Shown: positions 43,548 through 52,280, numbered from the stretch's first letter. The stretch is DNA of 64,000 bases from VFMC01 sp963791635 (GCA_963791635.1 CAWBTC010000017.1:1054001-1118000), one strand, 5' to 3'. Notes: generated by a model from the letters alone, not told the origin. Program-made: numbers and translations.

Positions 43548-44603
43548 ATGATGTTGTCTGCAGCTCTGCACGACCTGCTCTGGAGGAAAAAGCGCTTCGT
43601 CATTGCTCTCACTGCCACGTCGCTCGTGTTCTCGATGACGTTGGTGATGTCCGGTCTGGCGGCGGCCTTCCCGAATGAGATCGACCGATTGCTCGATCGT
43701 CTCGGCGGCGACCTGTACTACGCGAAGGCCGGCGCGAATGGGCCGTTCTCCGCGGGCGGGGTGGTAGCCGGTAGCACCGCACCCCCTGACGCAGCCGCGG
43801 TGCTCTACTCGGTGGCCACCGTCACGCTCGACGGCAACCTGAAGCAGGTGTCACTGTTCGGGGTCGATCCGACTGGTGCCGCCAACCCTGAAGTGTCGCG
43901 CGGGCGATCGTTGGCGACATCCGGAGAACTGGTGGTGGCCTCGTCATTGGGCAAGCGTCCGGGCGACACCATCGCGCTCGGCGCTCTCACCCTCGAGGTG
44001 GTGGGCGTCATCGACGACCTCACCTTGTTCGGTGGGCAGGGCACCGTGTTCCTCCCACTCGCCGATGCACAGGTGCTGGTCGCCGATGGCCAAGACGTGG
44101 CGTCGTTCTTCGTGGGACCGGCGACCGAGGCAAGGTCGTCCTCGTCGTCCGTGTCGTCCTCGTCGGCTGTGTTGGCTGTGTTCGACCGGTCGACGGCGAA
44201 GGACGATCTCATGCGTCCGCTCGAGGGCGCGACCGGATCGATCGCTTTCATCGAGATCCTGCTGTGGATCGTGGCCGCGTGCATCATCGGCTCTGTCGTG
44301 TTCCTGTCGGCGCTCGAACGCACTCGGGACTTCGCCGTCTTCAAGGCCACCGGAGCATCCACGGTCTCCATCGGTGTCGGCCTGGTCGCGCAAGCCGTGG
44401 TGATCGCGGTGTTCGCATCTGTCGTGGCGGTGCTGCTGTCGATGGTCCTCGCTCCTGCTTTTCCGATGCCGGTCGAGATCCCGACGTCGGCGATGTTGCT
44501 GCTGCCGATCCTGGCCGTGTTGGCAGGGGTGTTGTCGAGCCTGATCGGACTGCGACGAGCGGTGAGCGTGCCCCCGGCGCTGGCGTTCGGAGCAGCGGCG
44601 TGA
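43548..44603 (+). CDS. FtsX-like ABC transporter permease
   Basis: A 351-residue permease of the MacB/FtsX (DevC-like) family. One membrane helix lies near the start (RFVIALTATSLVFSMTLVM), then a large outer domain, then three helices near the C-terminus (FIEILLWIVAACIIGSVVFL, then ALERTRDFAVFKATGASTVS, the conserved FtsX element). A loop of serines (SSSSSVSSSS) derives from a TCG-rich repeat near 44132-44170. ATG 43548 has an AGGGGG site upstream. It overlaps the ATPase gene by GTGA, so the two form one transporter. The substrate is unknown. Confidence 0.85.
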   Translation: MMLSAALHDLLWRKKRFVIALTATSLVFSMTLVMSGLAAAFPNEIDRLLDRLGGDLYYAKAGANGPFSAGGVVAGSTAPPDAAAVLYSVATVTLDGNLKQVSLFGVDPTGAANPEVSRGRSLATSGELVVASSLGKRPGDTIALGALTLEVVGVIDDLTLFGGQGTVFLPLADAQVLVADGQDVASFFVGPATEARSSSSSVSSSSAVLAVFDRSTAKDDLMRPLEGATGSIAFIEILLWIVAACIIGSVVFLSALERTRDFAVFKATGASTVSIGVGLVAQAVVIAVFASVVAVLLSMVLAPAFPMPVEIPTSAMLLLPILAVLAGVLSSLIGLRRAVSVPPALAFGAAA

Positions 44604-45607
44604 ACGGCTCACCTGCGGTCCGGCTGACGGACGTCGTGGTCAGCTACACAAAGGGCGACACGGTGGTCACACCGATCGACCACCTCGATCTCGATGTCGA
44701 ACGGGGCTCGCTGGTGTTGCTGCTCGGTCCGTCCGGGTGCGGCAAGACCACGCTGTTGTCGTGCATGGCGGGAATCCTGCGACCCACCGGTGGCACGGTC
44801 GACGTCGATGGGATCGAGGTCTCCAGCGCCGACGATCGGCGACTGACGGAGTATCGCCGTCACACCGTGGGGATCGTCTTCCAGGCGTTCAACCTGATCC
44901 CCTCGCTCACGGCGCGGGACAACGTGGCGGTGGTGATGCGAGCCGCAGGTCGCCGTTCCCACGAGGCACGCACGATGGCGACGGAGTTGCTCGAATCGGT
45001 TGGACTCGGCGATCGGTTGCACCATCGGCCAGGTGACCTGTCGGGAGGCCAACAGCAGCGCGTCGCCATCGCCCGTGCCCTTGCACTCGATCCGCCGGTC
45101 ATCCTCGCCGATGAGCCCACCGCCAACCTCGATCACGTGCAAGTGGAGTCGGTGCTCCGGATCCTGCGCGGCCTCACGAGCCGCGGGCGCACGGTGGTGG
45201 TCTCCACCCACGACCACCGCCTGCTGCCGCTGGCAGATCGGGTGGTCGACCTCGGAGGTGGCGCGCTCGGGCCGACGTTCGATCGGCATCACACGGTCGA
45301 ACTCGCTGCCGGGGAGGTCCTGTTCGTGGAGGGTTCGAGCGGTGATCTGATCTTCGAAGTGCTGTCCGGCGAGATCGAGCTCACGCGGAGATACACCGAC
45401 GATGACGACGACCGAGCGGTCGCCATCGTCGGATCAGGCGACTGCTTCGGCGAGATGGCGCCGGTGTTCGGCCTGCCGCGCTCGGCCACTGCTCGCGCCG
45501 TCGGGCCAGCGGTGGTGATCGGCCGCACGATCGACGAGTTCCGGTCGCTCCACGGTGCGGAGCTGCTCAAGCAGCTCGTCGGCAGAACCGCCTCCGCCGT
45601 CGACTGA
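44600..45607 (+). CDS. ABC ATPase fused to a cyclic-nucleotide-binding-like domain
   Basis: A 335-residue protein. Residues 5-225 are a MacB/LolD-type ATPase: Walker A GPSGCGKTT, Q-loop FQAFNLIPSLTARDN, signature LSGGQQQRVAIARAL, Walker B VILADEPT, and the STHD switch. Residues about 230-335 are a Crp/cNMP-like beta-roll (LAAGEVLFVEGSSGDLIFEV, GSGDCFGEMAPVFGLPRSAT). The phosphate-binding cassette FGEMA-x-RSAT is kept, so nucleotide sensing is possible. GTG 44600 overlaps the permease stop. The fusion suggests that transport is gated by a ligand. Confidence 0.88.
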   Translation: MNGSPAVRLTDVVVSYTKGDTVVTPIDHLDLDVERGSLVLLLGPSGCGKTTLLSCMAGILRPTGGTVDVDGIEVSSADDRRLTEYRRHTVGIVFQAFNLIPSLTARDNVAVVMRAAGRRSHEARTMATELLESVGLGDRLHHRPGDLSGGQQQRVAIARALALDPPVILADEPTANLDHVQVESVLRILRGLTSRGRTVVVSTHDHRLLPLADRVVDLGGGALGPTFDRHHTVELAAGEVLFVEGSSGDLIFEVLSGEIELTRRYTDDDDDRAVAIVGSGDCFGEMAPVFGLPRSATARAVGPAVVIGRTIDEFRSLHGAELLKQLVGRTASAVD

Positions 45608-45660
45608 GAGCTCACCGACCGGCTGCCTCGGCCTCCTGTGCGGCGACCTACCCTTCACTG

Positions 45661-46866
45661 ATGCGCTGGTTGATGGGCGGGCAGGTGCTCGATGTGGTCG
45701 CGGGGGAGTTTCGCCGGGTCGACGTCGGCATCGATGACGGTCGCATCGCGACCATCGGGACCGGTGCCCGCCGGGGCCACGACGACGAGGTGGTCGACGT
45801 CTCCGGCTCGTGGCTGCTGCCTGGGCTGATCGATTGTCATGTGCACCTCACGTTGCCGACCGACGCAGGTGATCCGGTCGCGGCGGCGTCTCGTTCCGAC
45901 GCAGCGGTGGCGTTGTACGCCGCGGCGGCTGCGGAGCGTACGCTGCTGGGAGGCATCACCACGGTGCGCGACGTCGGCGGCTGGAACTACGTGGAGATGG
46001 CGGTGCGCGACGCGATCCGCCAGGGCATCGGCCGCGGGCCGCGGATGTTCCTCGCCGGCCGACTGCTGTCGATCACGACCTCGACGGTGGAGTACTACCC
46101 GGGCATGTACGAGGTGGCCGACGGCGCCGACGCGGTGCGAGCGGCGGCTCGTCGCCAGCTCGCCAAGGGTGCCGACCTGATCAAGGTGATGGCGACCGGG
46201 GCAATGCTGTCATCGGAGACCGAGGACTCGCGGGCGATCCAGTTCACGCTCGAAGAGCTCCGTGCTGCGGTGGAGATCGCGCACGACAACTTCAAACACG
46301 TCGCTGCCCATTGCCATGCGGGTCGCGGCATCCACAACGCGATCGACGCCGGAGTCGACAGCATCGAGCACGGCACGTTCGCCGACGACGATGCGCTGCG
46401 CAAGATGGCCGCCGCGGGCACCGTGCTGGTGCCGACGGTGTGCGCAGGCGAGTTGCTGTTCCGCGATGATGCCGCGGTGGCGACGATGCCACCCCACCTC
46501 TTGCAGCGGATGCAGGCGTTCAACGACACCCATGTCGACACGTTGCGGCGAGCGCACGAGTTGGGTGTCACCTTCGCGATGGGCACCGACGCTGGAACCC
46601 CGGGGAACCATCACGGGATGAACGCCTGGGAGTTGGTGTTCATGACCGAGCTGGTGGGGCTGTCACCGATCGAGAGCATCAGGGCAGCGACAGTGAACGC
46701 AGCGCGGTTGCTGCGGCAGGGCGACGAACTCGGCAGGCTCGACGTCGGTGCGCACGCCGATGTGATCGCCGTGCCGGAGAACCCGTTGGACGACATCACC
46801 GCCGTGACGAGGGTGTCGATGGTGACGAAGGCCGGCGTCTTGGTGCGCGAGAACCTCGATTGCTGA
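45661..46866 (+). CDS. metal-dependent amidohydrolase
   Basis: A 401-residue enzyme of the amidohydrolase superfamily (imidazolonepropionase/Xaa-Pro dipeptidase-like branch). The N-terminal beta domain leads to WLLPGLIDCHVHLTLP, with the metal-binding HxH. The bridging lysine is in LIKVMATGAM, further metal-site His residues in VAAHCHAGRGI and SIEHGTF, and the catalytic Asp in AMGTDAGTPGNHHGMN. The C-terminus has the usual GRLDVGAHADVIAV. A TACCCT box ends 6 nt before ATG 45661, so it is probably leaderless. The substrate may be a dipeptide or cyclic amide. It converges directly on the stress-protein gene. Confidence 0.88.
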   Translation: MRWLMGGQVLDVVAGEFRRVDVGIDDGRIATIGTGARRGHDDEVVDVSGSWLLPGLIDCHVHLTLPTDAGDPVAAASRSDAAVALYAAAAAERTLLGGITTVRDVGGWNYVEMAVRDAIRQGIGRGPRMFLAGRLLSITTSTVEYYPGMYEVADGADAVRAAARRQLAKGADLIKVMATGAMLSSETEDSRAIQFTLEELRAAVEIAHDNFKHVAAHCHAGRGIHNAIDAGVDSIEHGTFADDDALRKMAAAGTVLVPTVCAGELLFRDDAAVATMPPHLLQRMQAFNDTHVDTLRRAHELGVTFAMGTDAGTPGNHHGMNAWELVFMTELVGLSPIESIRAATVNAARLLRQGDELGRLDVGAHADVIAVPENPLDDITAVTRVSMVTKAGVLVRENLDC

Positions 46867-47265
46867 TCAGCGGGCGGCCGGCGTCGTGTCGACCACGAGC
46901 ACCGAGCAGGTGGCGCCGCGCAGCACCCGAGCCGGCACGTCCCGGGTGAACCTGCCGCGACGGACGAGGCCCTGATTGCCGATCACGACCAGGTCTGCGT
47001 TCGTCTTCTTCGCCACGTCGAGGATGGCGCGGTCCGGCCGATCGAGCACCGTGTGCACCGTCATCGGCCGAGTTGACGACAGCTGCAGGGTCTCGAGCAG
47101 CCCGTCGGCGTGGCGCCGCGTCGTCGCCTCCGACTCGCGGTCGCGTTCGTCGACGGCGTACACGAGGTGGACGTCGGCGTCGGTGGCCCTGGCCAGTTCG
47201 AGCGCTCGCGTGCAGGCCGCAAGTGCCGTGGTGTGCTGGGTGACACCGATGACGATCGTGCTCAT
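46867..47265 (-). CDS. universal stress protein (UspA family)
   Basis: A 132-residue single-domain protein. It begins TIVIGVTQHTTALAACTRAL, has VHLVYAVDERD, and near the end NADLVVIGNQGLVRRGRFTR, then VLRGATCSVLVV. The usual ATP-binding G-2x-G-9x-G(S/T) pattern is recognisable as GNQG followed by GAT, so nucleotide binding is possible. ATG 47265 is the start; an upstream start adds eight residues without homology. Its stop directly abuts the stop of the amidohydrolase gene. Confidence 0.85.
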   Translation of the reverse strand: MSTIVIGVTQHTTALAACTRALELARATDADVHLVYAVDERDRESEATTRRHADGLLETLQLSSTRPMTVHTVLDRPDRAILDVAKKTNADLVVIGNQGLVRRGRFTRDVPARVLRGATCSVLVVDTTPAAR

Positions 47266-47354
47266 GGCAGCGCGGTCCCTCCTTGCCATCCGACCTGGTG
47301 TCCGACGACGGTTGAGGCACGGTACTGCGCAGGAGGATGACCGTTTGCCACGCG

Positions 47355-48548
47355 TCAGCGGCGCTGGCCGATCACGCCACGCGACCGGAGATCGGTGATC
47401 TGCGCTGGGCTCCGGCCGAGCTCGGCGAGCACCTCATCGGTGTGCTCGTCGAGCTTGGGAGCGTGACGGCCGAGCGAGGTAGGGGTGGCCGAGTAGCGAG
47501 CCGGCGGGCGCGGCTCGCGCACGTTGCCGAGCCATGGACGCACGTGTTCGACGAGGGTGCCGTTGTGCTGCACCTGCGGGTCGAGGTGCACTCGCTCGAG
47601 CGGGTTCACCTCTGCGCACGGCACATCCTGCGCGTGCAGCCTTGCGACGATGTCGGCGCCGGTGTGCTTGGCCACTTCGACGGTGATCAGGTCGCTCAAC
47701 TCGTCTGCGTTGGCCTCGCGTGCCTTCATCGAGGCGAAGCGCTCGTCAGCGAGCCACTCGGTGGTGTCGAGTGCCGCACACAGCCCGGGGAACTGCGAGT
47801 TCGACATGCCCATGAGCGCGAGGTGTCCGTCGAGCGTGCGCCGCACGAGGTAGTTGTCGGCCATGTGCGGCCCCGGCGTGAAGCTGCCCTCGTCGAGCAG
47901 GGTGTGTTGCATCATCCCGTCGGGCCACAAGAACGCGAGCGCGACGTCGATCATCGACAGACGCACGTGCTGACCGCCGTGGCCGCGCAGCCGGGCGATC
48001 ACGGCAGCCATCACGCTCTGGGCAGCGGTGTATGCCGTGACCTTGTCGATCACGACGTTGCGGATGAGCGACGGATCGCCCGACGAGTCCGCCTGCAAAG
48101 CGGCCATGCCCGACAATGCCTGGATCACGTAGTCGTAGCTCTTCTGATCGACATACGGGCCGGTCTCGCCGAAACCGCTCACCGACACGTAGATCAGGTC
48201 GGGTCGCACCTCACGCAGCGACGCCTCGTCGATGCCGAGCCGTTCCACCACACCTGGCCGGAAGTTCTGGATGAACACGTCGGTACGGGCGATGAGGTCA
48301 CGGAACACCTCGACCGCTTCGGCTTGCTGGAGGTCGAGCACGACCGAGCGCTTGCCACGGTTGACGTTCGCCCAGAACGCCCCGATGCCTCCCACGCGGT
48401 GACCCGTGTAGCGCATCCGGTCGCCGCCTTTCGGCGACTCGACCTTGATCACTTCCGCACCGAGATCTGCAAGCACCGTCCCGGCGAGGGGGCCTGCGAC
48501 CATCTGGCACGCTTCGACGACCGTGAACCCATCCATCGGACCTGGCAT
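47355..48548 (-). CDS. class III CoA transferase (CaiB/BaiF family)
   Basis: A 397-residue family III acyl-CoA transferase. Motifs are VVEACQMVAGPLAGTVLADLGAEVIKVE at the N-terminus, NRGKRSVVLDL, VFIQNFRPGVVERLG, LIYVSVSGFGETGP and YDYVIQALSGM. The catalytic Asp of this family follows in the region after FRPG and before the YVSVSGFG strand. Substrate is unknown; homologues act on acyl-CoAs in carnitine, oxalate and bile-acid or fatty-acid metabolism. ATG 48548 is the start, with a second in-frame ATG at 48536. It diverges from a dehydrogenase gene of hydroxyacyl-CoA type. Confidence 0.9.
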   Translation of the reverse strand: MPGPMDGFTVVEACQMVAGPLAGTVLADLGAEVIKVESPKGGDRMRYTGHRVGGIGAFWANVNRGKRSVVLDLQQAEAVEVFRDLIARTDVFIQNFRPGVVERLGIDEASLREVRPDLIYVSVSGFGETGPYVDQKSYDYVIQALSGMAALQADSSGDPSLIRNVVIDKVTAYTAAQSVMAAVIARLRGHGGQHVRLSMIDVALAFLWPDGMMQHTLLDEGSFTPGPHMADNYLVRRTLDGHLALMGMSNSQFPGLCAALDTTEWLADERFASMKAREANADELSDLITVEVAKHTGADIVARLHAQDVPCAEVNPLERVHLDPQVQHNGTLVEHVRPWLGNVREPRPPARYSATPTSLGRHAPKLDEHTDEVLAELGRSPAQITDLRSRGVIGQRR

Positions 48549-48573
48549 TGGCGTGACCGTAGTGCCATCGATC

Positions 48574-48599
48574 CGGGTTGTTCGGGTTGTTCGGGTTGG
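48574..48599. repeat. 9-bp tandem repeat in a divergent promoter region
   Basis: CGGGTTGTT occurs twice and then as CGGGTTGG, between the CoA transferase and the dehydrogenase genes. It lies upstream of both starts and could affect promoter spacing. Confidence 0.85.
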
Positions 48600-48634
48600 T
48601 CACCATTGCACGGGCTGGCCTATCGTCGCCGGTC

Positions 48635-49411
48635 ATGGACATCAACGGAGCAAGCGCAATCGTCACGGGTGGGGCCTCCGGCATCGGTGCCGCCACGGCA
48701 CGCCTCCTCGCTGCCAAGGGCGCGAAGGTGGTCATCGCCGACCTCCAAGAGGACAAGGGTCGCGAGCTCGCCGATGAGATCGGTGGTGCGTTCTGCAAGG
48801 TCGACGTCACCAACACCGACGACATCATCAACGCGGTGGAGATGGCCAAGAGCATGGGCCCGGTGCGCGTCCTGGTGAACTCGGCCGGCATCGGGTGGGC
48901 ACAACGCACCGTCGGCAAGGACGGCCAGTACGAGTCGGCCGCCAACCTCGATGCGTTCAAGAAGGTCGTTGCGATCAACCTGATCGGCACGTTCGACTGC
49001 ACCCGCATCGCCGCGACGGCGATGAGCTCCACGGAGCCGTTGGAGTACGGCGAGCGTGGAGCGATCGTGAACATCGCCTCGGTCGCGGCGTTCGACGGCC
49101 AGATCGGTCAGGCGTCGTACTCGGCGTCGAAGGGTGGTGTGGTGGGCATGACGTTGCCGATCGCTCGCGACCTCGCTGCCGTCGGCGTGCGGGTGAACAC
49201 CGTCGCCCCGGGCCTGATCGACACGCCGATCTACGGTCAGGGTGAGAACAGCGAAGCGTTCAAGCAGAACCTGCAGAAGGGCGTGCTGTTCCCGCAGCGC
49301 CTCGGCTTCCAGCACGAGCTCGCCTCGATGGTCGTGGAGTGCATCACCAACAGCTACATGAACGCCGAGACGATCCGCGTCGACGGCGGCATCCGGATGC
49401 AGCCCAAGTGA
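48635..49411 (+). CDS. short-chain dehydrogenase, 3-hydroxyacyl-CoA dehydrogenase type
   Basis: A 258-residue SDR. The NAD-binding motif is IVTGGASGIGAATARLLAAKG with acidic VVIADLQ, which favours NAD. NSAGIGWAQRTVGKDG and the catalytic SVAAFDGQIGQASYSASKGG (Ser, Tyr, Lys) follow, then VNTVAPGLIDTPIYG. The pattern, with a gap before the TVGKDG loop, resembles type II 3-hydroxyacyl-CoA dehydrogenases (HSD17B10-like) that act in beta-oxidation. ATG 48635 is used; a TATCGT box lies 8 nt upstream. The neighbouring CoA transferase supports a role in acyl-CoA metabolism. Confidence 0.9.
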   Translation: MDINGASAIVTGGASGIGAATARLLAAKGAKVVIADLQEDKGRELADEIGGAFCKVDVTNTDDIINAVEMAKSMGPVRVLVNSAGIGWAQRTVGKDGQYESAANLDAFKKVVAINLIGTFDCTRIAATAMSSTEPLEYGERGAIVNIASVAAFDGQIGQASYSASKGGVVGMTLPIARDLAAVGVRVNTVAPGLIDTPIYGQGENSEAFKQNLQKGVLFPQRLGFQHELASMVVECITNSYMNAETIRVDGGIRMQPK

Positions 49412-49415
49412 CTGT

Positions 49416-50579
49416 TCAGGTGGTGTAGTCGGCGTTGATCCGCACGTAGCCATCGGTGAGGTCGCAGCCCCACACCGTGGCCTCGGCGCTTCCGGCGCAC
49501 AACGACACGTGGATGCGCACCTCGTCGCCGCGCATGTAGGCCGCGAGCGCGTCGAGACCGCGGTCGTCCACCGGCGCTGGGTACACCTCTTGGGTGCCGA
49601 AGCGGATGACGACCTTGGTCTGGTCGACCTCGGTGTCGTTGGTCGACTTGCCCACTGCCATCGCCACCCGACCCCAGTTCGGGTCCGCGCCGTGCACGGC
49701 GGTCTTCACCAGCGGCGAGTTCACGATCGCCTTCGCGACCCGTTTGGCCTGCACGACGTCGGCCGCGCCGTCGACGTGCACCTCGATCAAGGTCTCGGCA
49801 CCCTCGCCGTCGCGGGCCACCTGCTTGGTGAGCGACAGCGCCACGTCGTGGAGGGCAGCTTCAAGCGCGGCGGGAGTGACGGCGCCGGCCACTCCGCTGG
49901 CGAGGACGATCGCAGTGTCGCTCGTCGAGGTGTCGGTGTCGACCGAGACGCAGTTGAACGTGCGGTCGATGACCCGGCGGAAGACTGCGTCGAGCTCGTC
50001 CGCGGCGACGTCGGCATCCGTGAACAGGAGCGTGATCAGCGTCGCCATGTCCGGCTCGATCATCCCGACGCCCTTGGCGACGCCGACCACGCGCGCCCCC
50101 GATCCGACGATCGTGGCCTCAGCGGTCTTCATCACCGTGTCGGTGGTCATGATCCCGGCGGCGACGGTGCGTGCGTCGGTGCCGGCCGGTGACGACGGCA
50201 GGGCCGCGAGCCCAGCGCGCACACGGTCCATCGGGTACTGACGACCGATCACGCCCGTGGAGGCGATCAGCACGTCGGCGACGGCCACACCGAGACGATC
50301 GGCAACACCGGTCACGACCTCTTCCGCGTTGGCGAGACCCTGCGGGCCGGTCGCAACGTTGGCGTTCTTCGACACGACGACGACAGCCTGGGCGCGGAGG
50401 TCGGCAAGGTTGCGACGGCTGACCACCACGCTCGGTCCGGCGAAGCTGCTCTTCGTGAACAGGCCGCTCGCGCTGCAGGGCGTGTCGGCAACCACGACGA
50501 CGAAGTCGTCGCTGTCGTCCTTGATGCCGATGTTGGCGACATGGCAGCGAAAGCCGCGGGGGAGTGAGAGCTCGGTCAC
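49416..50579 (-). CDS. argJ: bifunctional ornithine acetyltransferase / N-acetylglutamate synthase
   Basis: The enzyme transfers acetyl from N-acetylornithine to glutamate in arginine synthesis and may also acetylate glutamate with acetyl-CoA. The 387-residue precursor has LPRGFRCHVANIGIKDD, TKSSFAGPSVVVSRRNL, and the autocleavage region AKGVGMIEPDMATLITLLFTD, in which the Thr of MATL becomes the nucleophile. Later come NCVSVDTDTSTSDTA and the GADPNWGRVAMAVG motif. GTG 50579 is the start, overlapping the MarR gene stop (GTGA). No other arg gene is adjacent, unlike the usual argCJBDFR operon. Confidence 0.93.
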   Translation of the reverse strand: MTELSLPRGFRCHVANIGIKDDSDDFVVVVADTPCSASGLFTKSSFAGPSVVVSRRNLADLRAQAVVVVSKNANVATGPQGLANAEEVVTGVADRLGVAVADVLIASTGVIGRQYPMDRVRAGLAALPSSPAGTDARTVAAGIMTTDTVMKTAEATIVGSGARVVGVAKGVGMIEPDMATLITLLFTDADVAADELDAVFRRVIDRTFNCVSVDTDTSTSDTAIVLASGVAGAVTPAALEAALHDVALSLTKQVARDGEGAETLIEVHVDGAADVVQAKRVAKAIVNSPLVKTAVHGADPNWGRVAMAVGKSTNDTEVDQTKVVIRFGTQEVYPAPVDDRGLDALAAYMRGDEVRIHVSLCAGSAEATVWGCDLTDGYVRINADYTT

Positions 50580-51083
50580 GGCTGGTGCGTCTGGTGCTCT
50601 TGCAGGCCCGCGCGCACCTTGTCGAACGCGCTTGCCAGCGCCGCCACCTCGGCAGGGGTCATCCGGTCGATGAAGTGCTTGCGAACGCCCTCCACGTGGT
50701 GGGGGGCTGCCTCGGCGAGCAGGGTGTAGCCGGCGTCGGTGAGCACGGCGAGCATCACCCTGCGGTCTTCGGCGGAGGGTTGGCGTGACACGAGGCCGCT
50801 GCGCACGAGGCCGTCGAGGCGACGGGTGAGGCCGCTCGGGGAGAGGCGCAGTTCGCCCGCAAGATCGCACATCCGGAGTTTGCGCTCGGGCCGTTCGGAG
50901 AGGCGAACCAGCACCTCGTAGTCGCCCATCGTGAGCCCGAAGGGCGCGACGTCCTCCTCGAGCCGCGTTCTGGAGAGCGTTGACGCTGTCGATGTAGTTG
51001 CGCCACGCCAGCATCTCGACATGGTCGAGCCAGCGGGTGGCGGTCGTCCTTGCTGGTCGCTCGGGTGCCATGACCTGGATCAT
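50576..51083 (-). pseudogene. MarR family regulator, frame broken by one extra base
   Basis: The first 30 residues (MAPERPARTTATRWLDHVEM, WRNYIDSVNALQ) read in one frame and the rest (LEEDVAPFGLTMGDYEVLVR, LRMCDLAGELRLSPSGLTRR, LVSRQPSAEDRRVMLAVLTD) in the next. Removing one base at about 50963-50964 gives NALEEDVAPFGLT, the normal MarR sequence, and one protein of about 168 residues. The winged-helix wing Asp-Arg-Arg is intact. The start is ATG 51083 or 51071. It faces the YceI gene, with two matching operators between them, and is coupled to argJ. The indel may be a sequencing error, since the operators look maintained. Confidence 0.75.
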
Positions 51084-51104
51084 ATCGGTTGTTCAGAACA
51101 AAGG

Positions 51105-51151
51105 TTGCGATCGCAAGCGATTGTCTCTACAATAGTTGCTTCCGCAAGCAA
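51105..51151 (+). promoter_or_regulatory. YceI promoter with two TTGC-N4-GCAA operators
   Basis: TTGCGA (51105-51110) and TACAAT (51128-51133) are 17 bp apart and form a good -35/-10 pair for the YceI gene. TTGCGATCGCAA (51105-51116), a perfect palindrome, covers the -35 box. TTGCTTCCGCAA (51136-51147), extended to TTGCTT-N4-AAGCAA, covers the expected transcription start. The two centres are 31 bp apart, close to three helical turns. MarR-type repression from the divergent gene is inferred. Confidence 0.7.
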
Positions 51152-51197
51152 ACCCGGGAGCGCCTCCAGCCCCGGACATCTCGAAGGAGCACCAATC

Positions 51198-51773
51198 ATG
51201 TCCAGCACCACCGTGCCCACCGTGCCCAACGCCGGTCTCGCCGCCCTCACCGCCGGCACATGGAACGTCGACGCCAGCCACTCGAACGTCGGCTTCGTCG
51301 CTCGCCACCTCATGGTCACCAAGGTCCGTGGTTCGTTCGGCAGCTTCGGCGGCTCGATCACCGTCGGCGACGATCCGCTGCTGTCGAGAGTCGAGGCCAC
51401 CGTCGACGCAGATTCGATCGACACCTCCGACGACGGTCGCGACGGCCATCTGAAGTCGGCAGACTTCTTCGACACCGAGAACCACCCCACGTGGACCCTT
51501 GTCAGCACGGGCCTCGTCGCCAAGGGTGGTGCGCACTACACGCTTCACGCCGACCTCACGATCAAGGGAGTCACGAGATCGGTGTCGTTCGACCTCGACT
51601 TCGATGGTGTCGCCACGGACCCCTGGGGCAACACCAAGGCCGGCTTCACCGCCGAGACCGAGATCAGCCGCAAGGAGTTCGGGCTCGAGTGGAACGTTGC
51701 CCTCGAGACCGGTGGCGTGCTCGTCGGTGACAAGGTGAAGATCCAACTCGACATCCAGGCCGTCAAGGCCTGA
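51198..51773 (+). CDS. YceI family protein
   Basis: A 191-residue beta-barrel protein of the YceI family, which binds polyisoprenoid or similar lipids in a lipocalin-like pocket. Signatures are GTWNVDASHSNVGFVARHLM, VEATVDADSIDTSDDGRDGHL, KSADFFDTENHPTW, and AETEISRKEFGLEWN. No signal peptide is seen, so it would be cytoplasmic, as are many actinobacterial members. An AAGGAG site lies upstream of ATG 51198. The promoter carries two operators for the divergent MarR regulator, so expression is probably induced by a small organic or oxidative signal. Confidence 0.92.
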   Translation: MSSTTVPTVPNAGLAALTAGTWNVDASHSNVGFVARHLMVTKVRGSFGSFGGSITVGDDPLLSRVEATVDADSIDTSDDGRDGHLKSADFFDTENHPTWTLVSTGLVAKGGAHYTLHADLTIKGVTRSVSFDLDFDGVATDPWGNTKAGFTAETEISRKEFGLEWNVALETGGVLVGDKVKIQLDIQAVKA

Positions 51774-51812
51774 CCCGCATCGTCTCCGATCCTTCACAGG
51801 AGGAACACCGTC

Positions 51813-52280
51813 ATGACCATTCGTCGGCTCAACCACGCCGTCCTGTACGTGCGCGATGCGTCGGCATCCGCCGCGTTCTACACCGAGGTGCTCGGCTTCC
51901 AGGTCACCGGATCGATGGGAGATCAAGCGGTGTTCCTCCGCGCGGACGGCTCGGACAACGATCACGACCTCGGACTGTTCAGCGTGGGCGCCCGCCCTGC
52001 GACCGCACACTCGATCGGCCTGTACCACCTGGCCTGGCAGGTGCCCACGCTCGAAGAACTCGTCGCCGTGCGGGCGAGACTGCTCGATGCCGGAGCGCTC
52101 GTCGGTGAGAGCGACCACGGCGTGAGCAACAGCCTCTACGCGAAGGACCCCGACGGGATCGAGTTCGAGGTGATGTGGGCAGTCCCGCGCGAGTCGTGGC
52201 CATCGCGGCCGTTCACCGGACAACTCGACCTTGCCGGATCACTTGCTCGCTGGCCGGGGGTCGATACCTCCGACCAGTGA
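51813..52280 (+). CDS. VOC superfamily (glyoxalase/dioxygenase-like) protein
   Basis: A 155-residue protein with two beta-alpha-beta-beta-beta units. It begins RRLNHAVLYVRDASASAAFY and TEVLGFQVTG, the usual N-terminal module with metal ligand His8, then SIGLYHLAWQVPTLEEL (His) and NSLYAKDPDGIEFEVMW with the C-terminal Glu ligand. This metal set is complete, so it could be a glyoxalase- or extradiol-type enzyme. A CAGGAGGA site precedes ATG 51813. It follows yceI by 39 bp and is probably in the same MarR-controlled operon. Confidence 0.88.
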   Translation: MTIRRLNHAVLYVRDASASAAFYTEVLGFQVTGSMGDQAVFLRADGSDNDHDLGLFSVGARPATAHSIGLYHLAWQVPTLEELVAVRARLLDAGALVGESDHGVSNSLYAKDPDGIEFEVMWAVPRESWPSRPFTGQLDLAGSLARWPGVDTSDQ

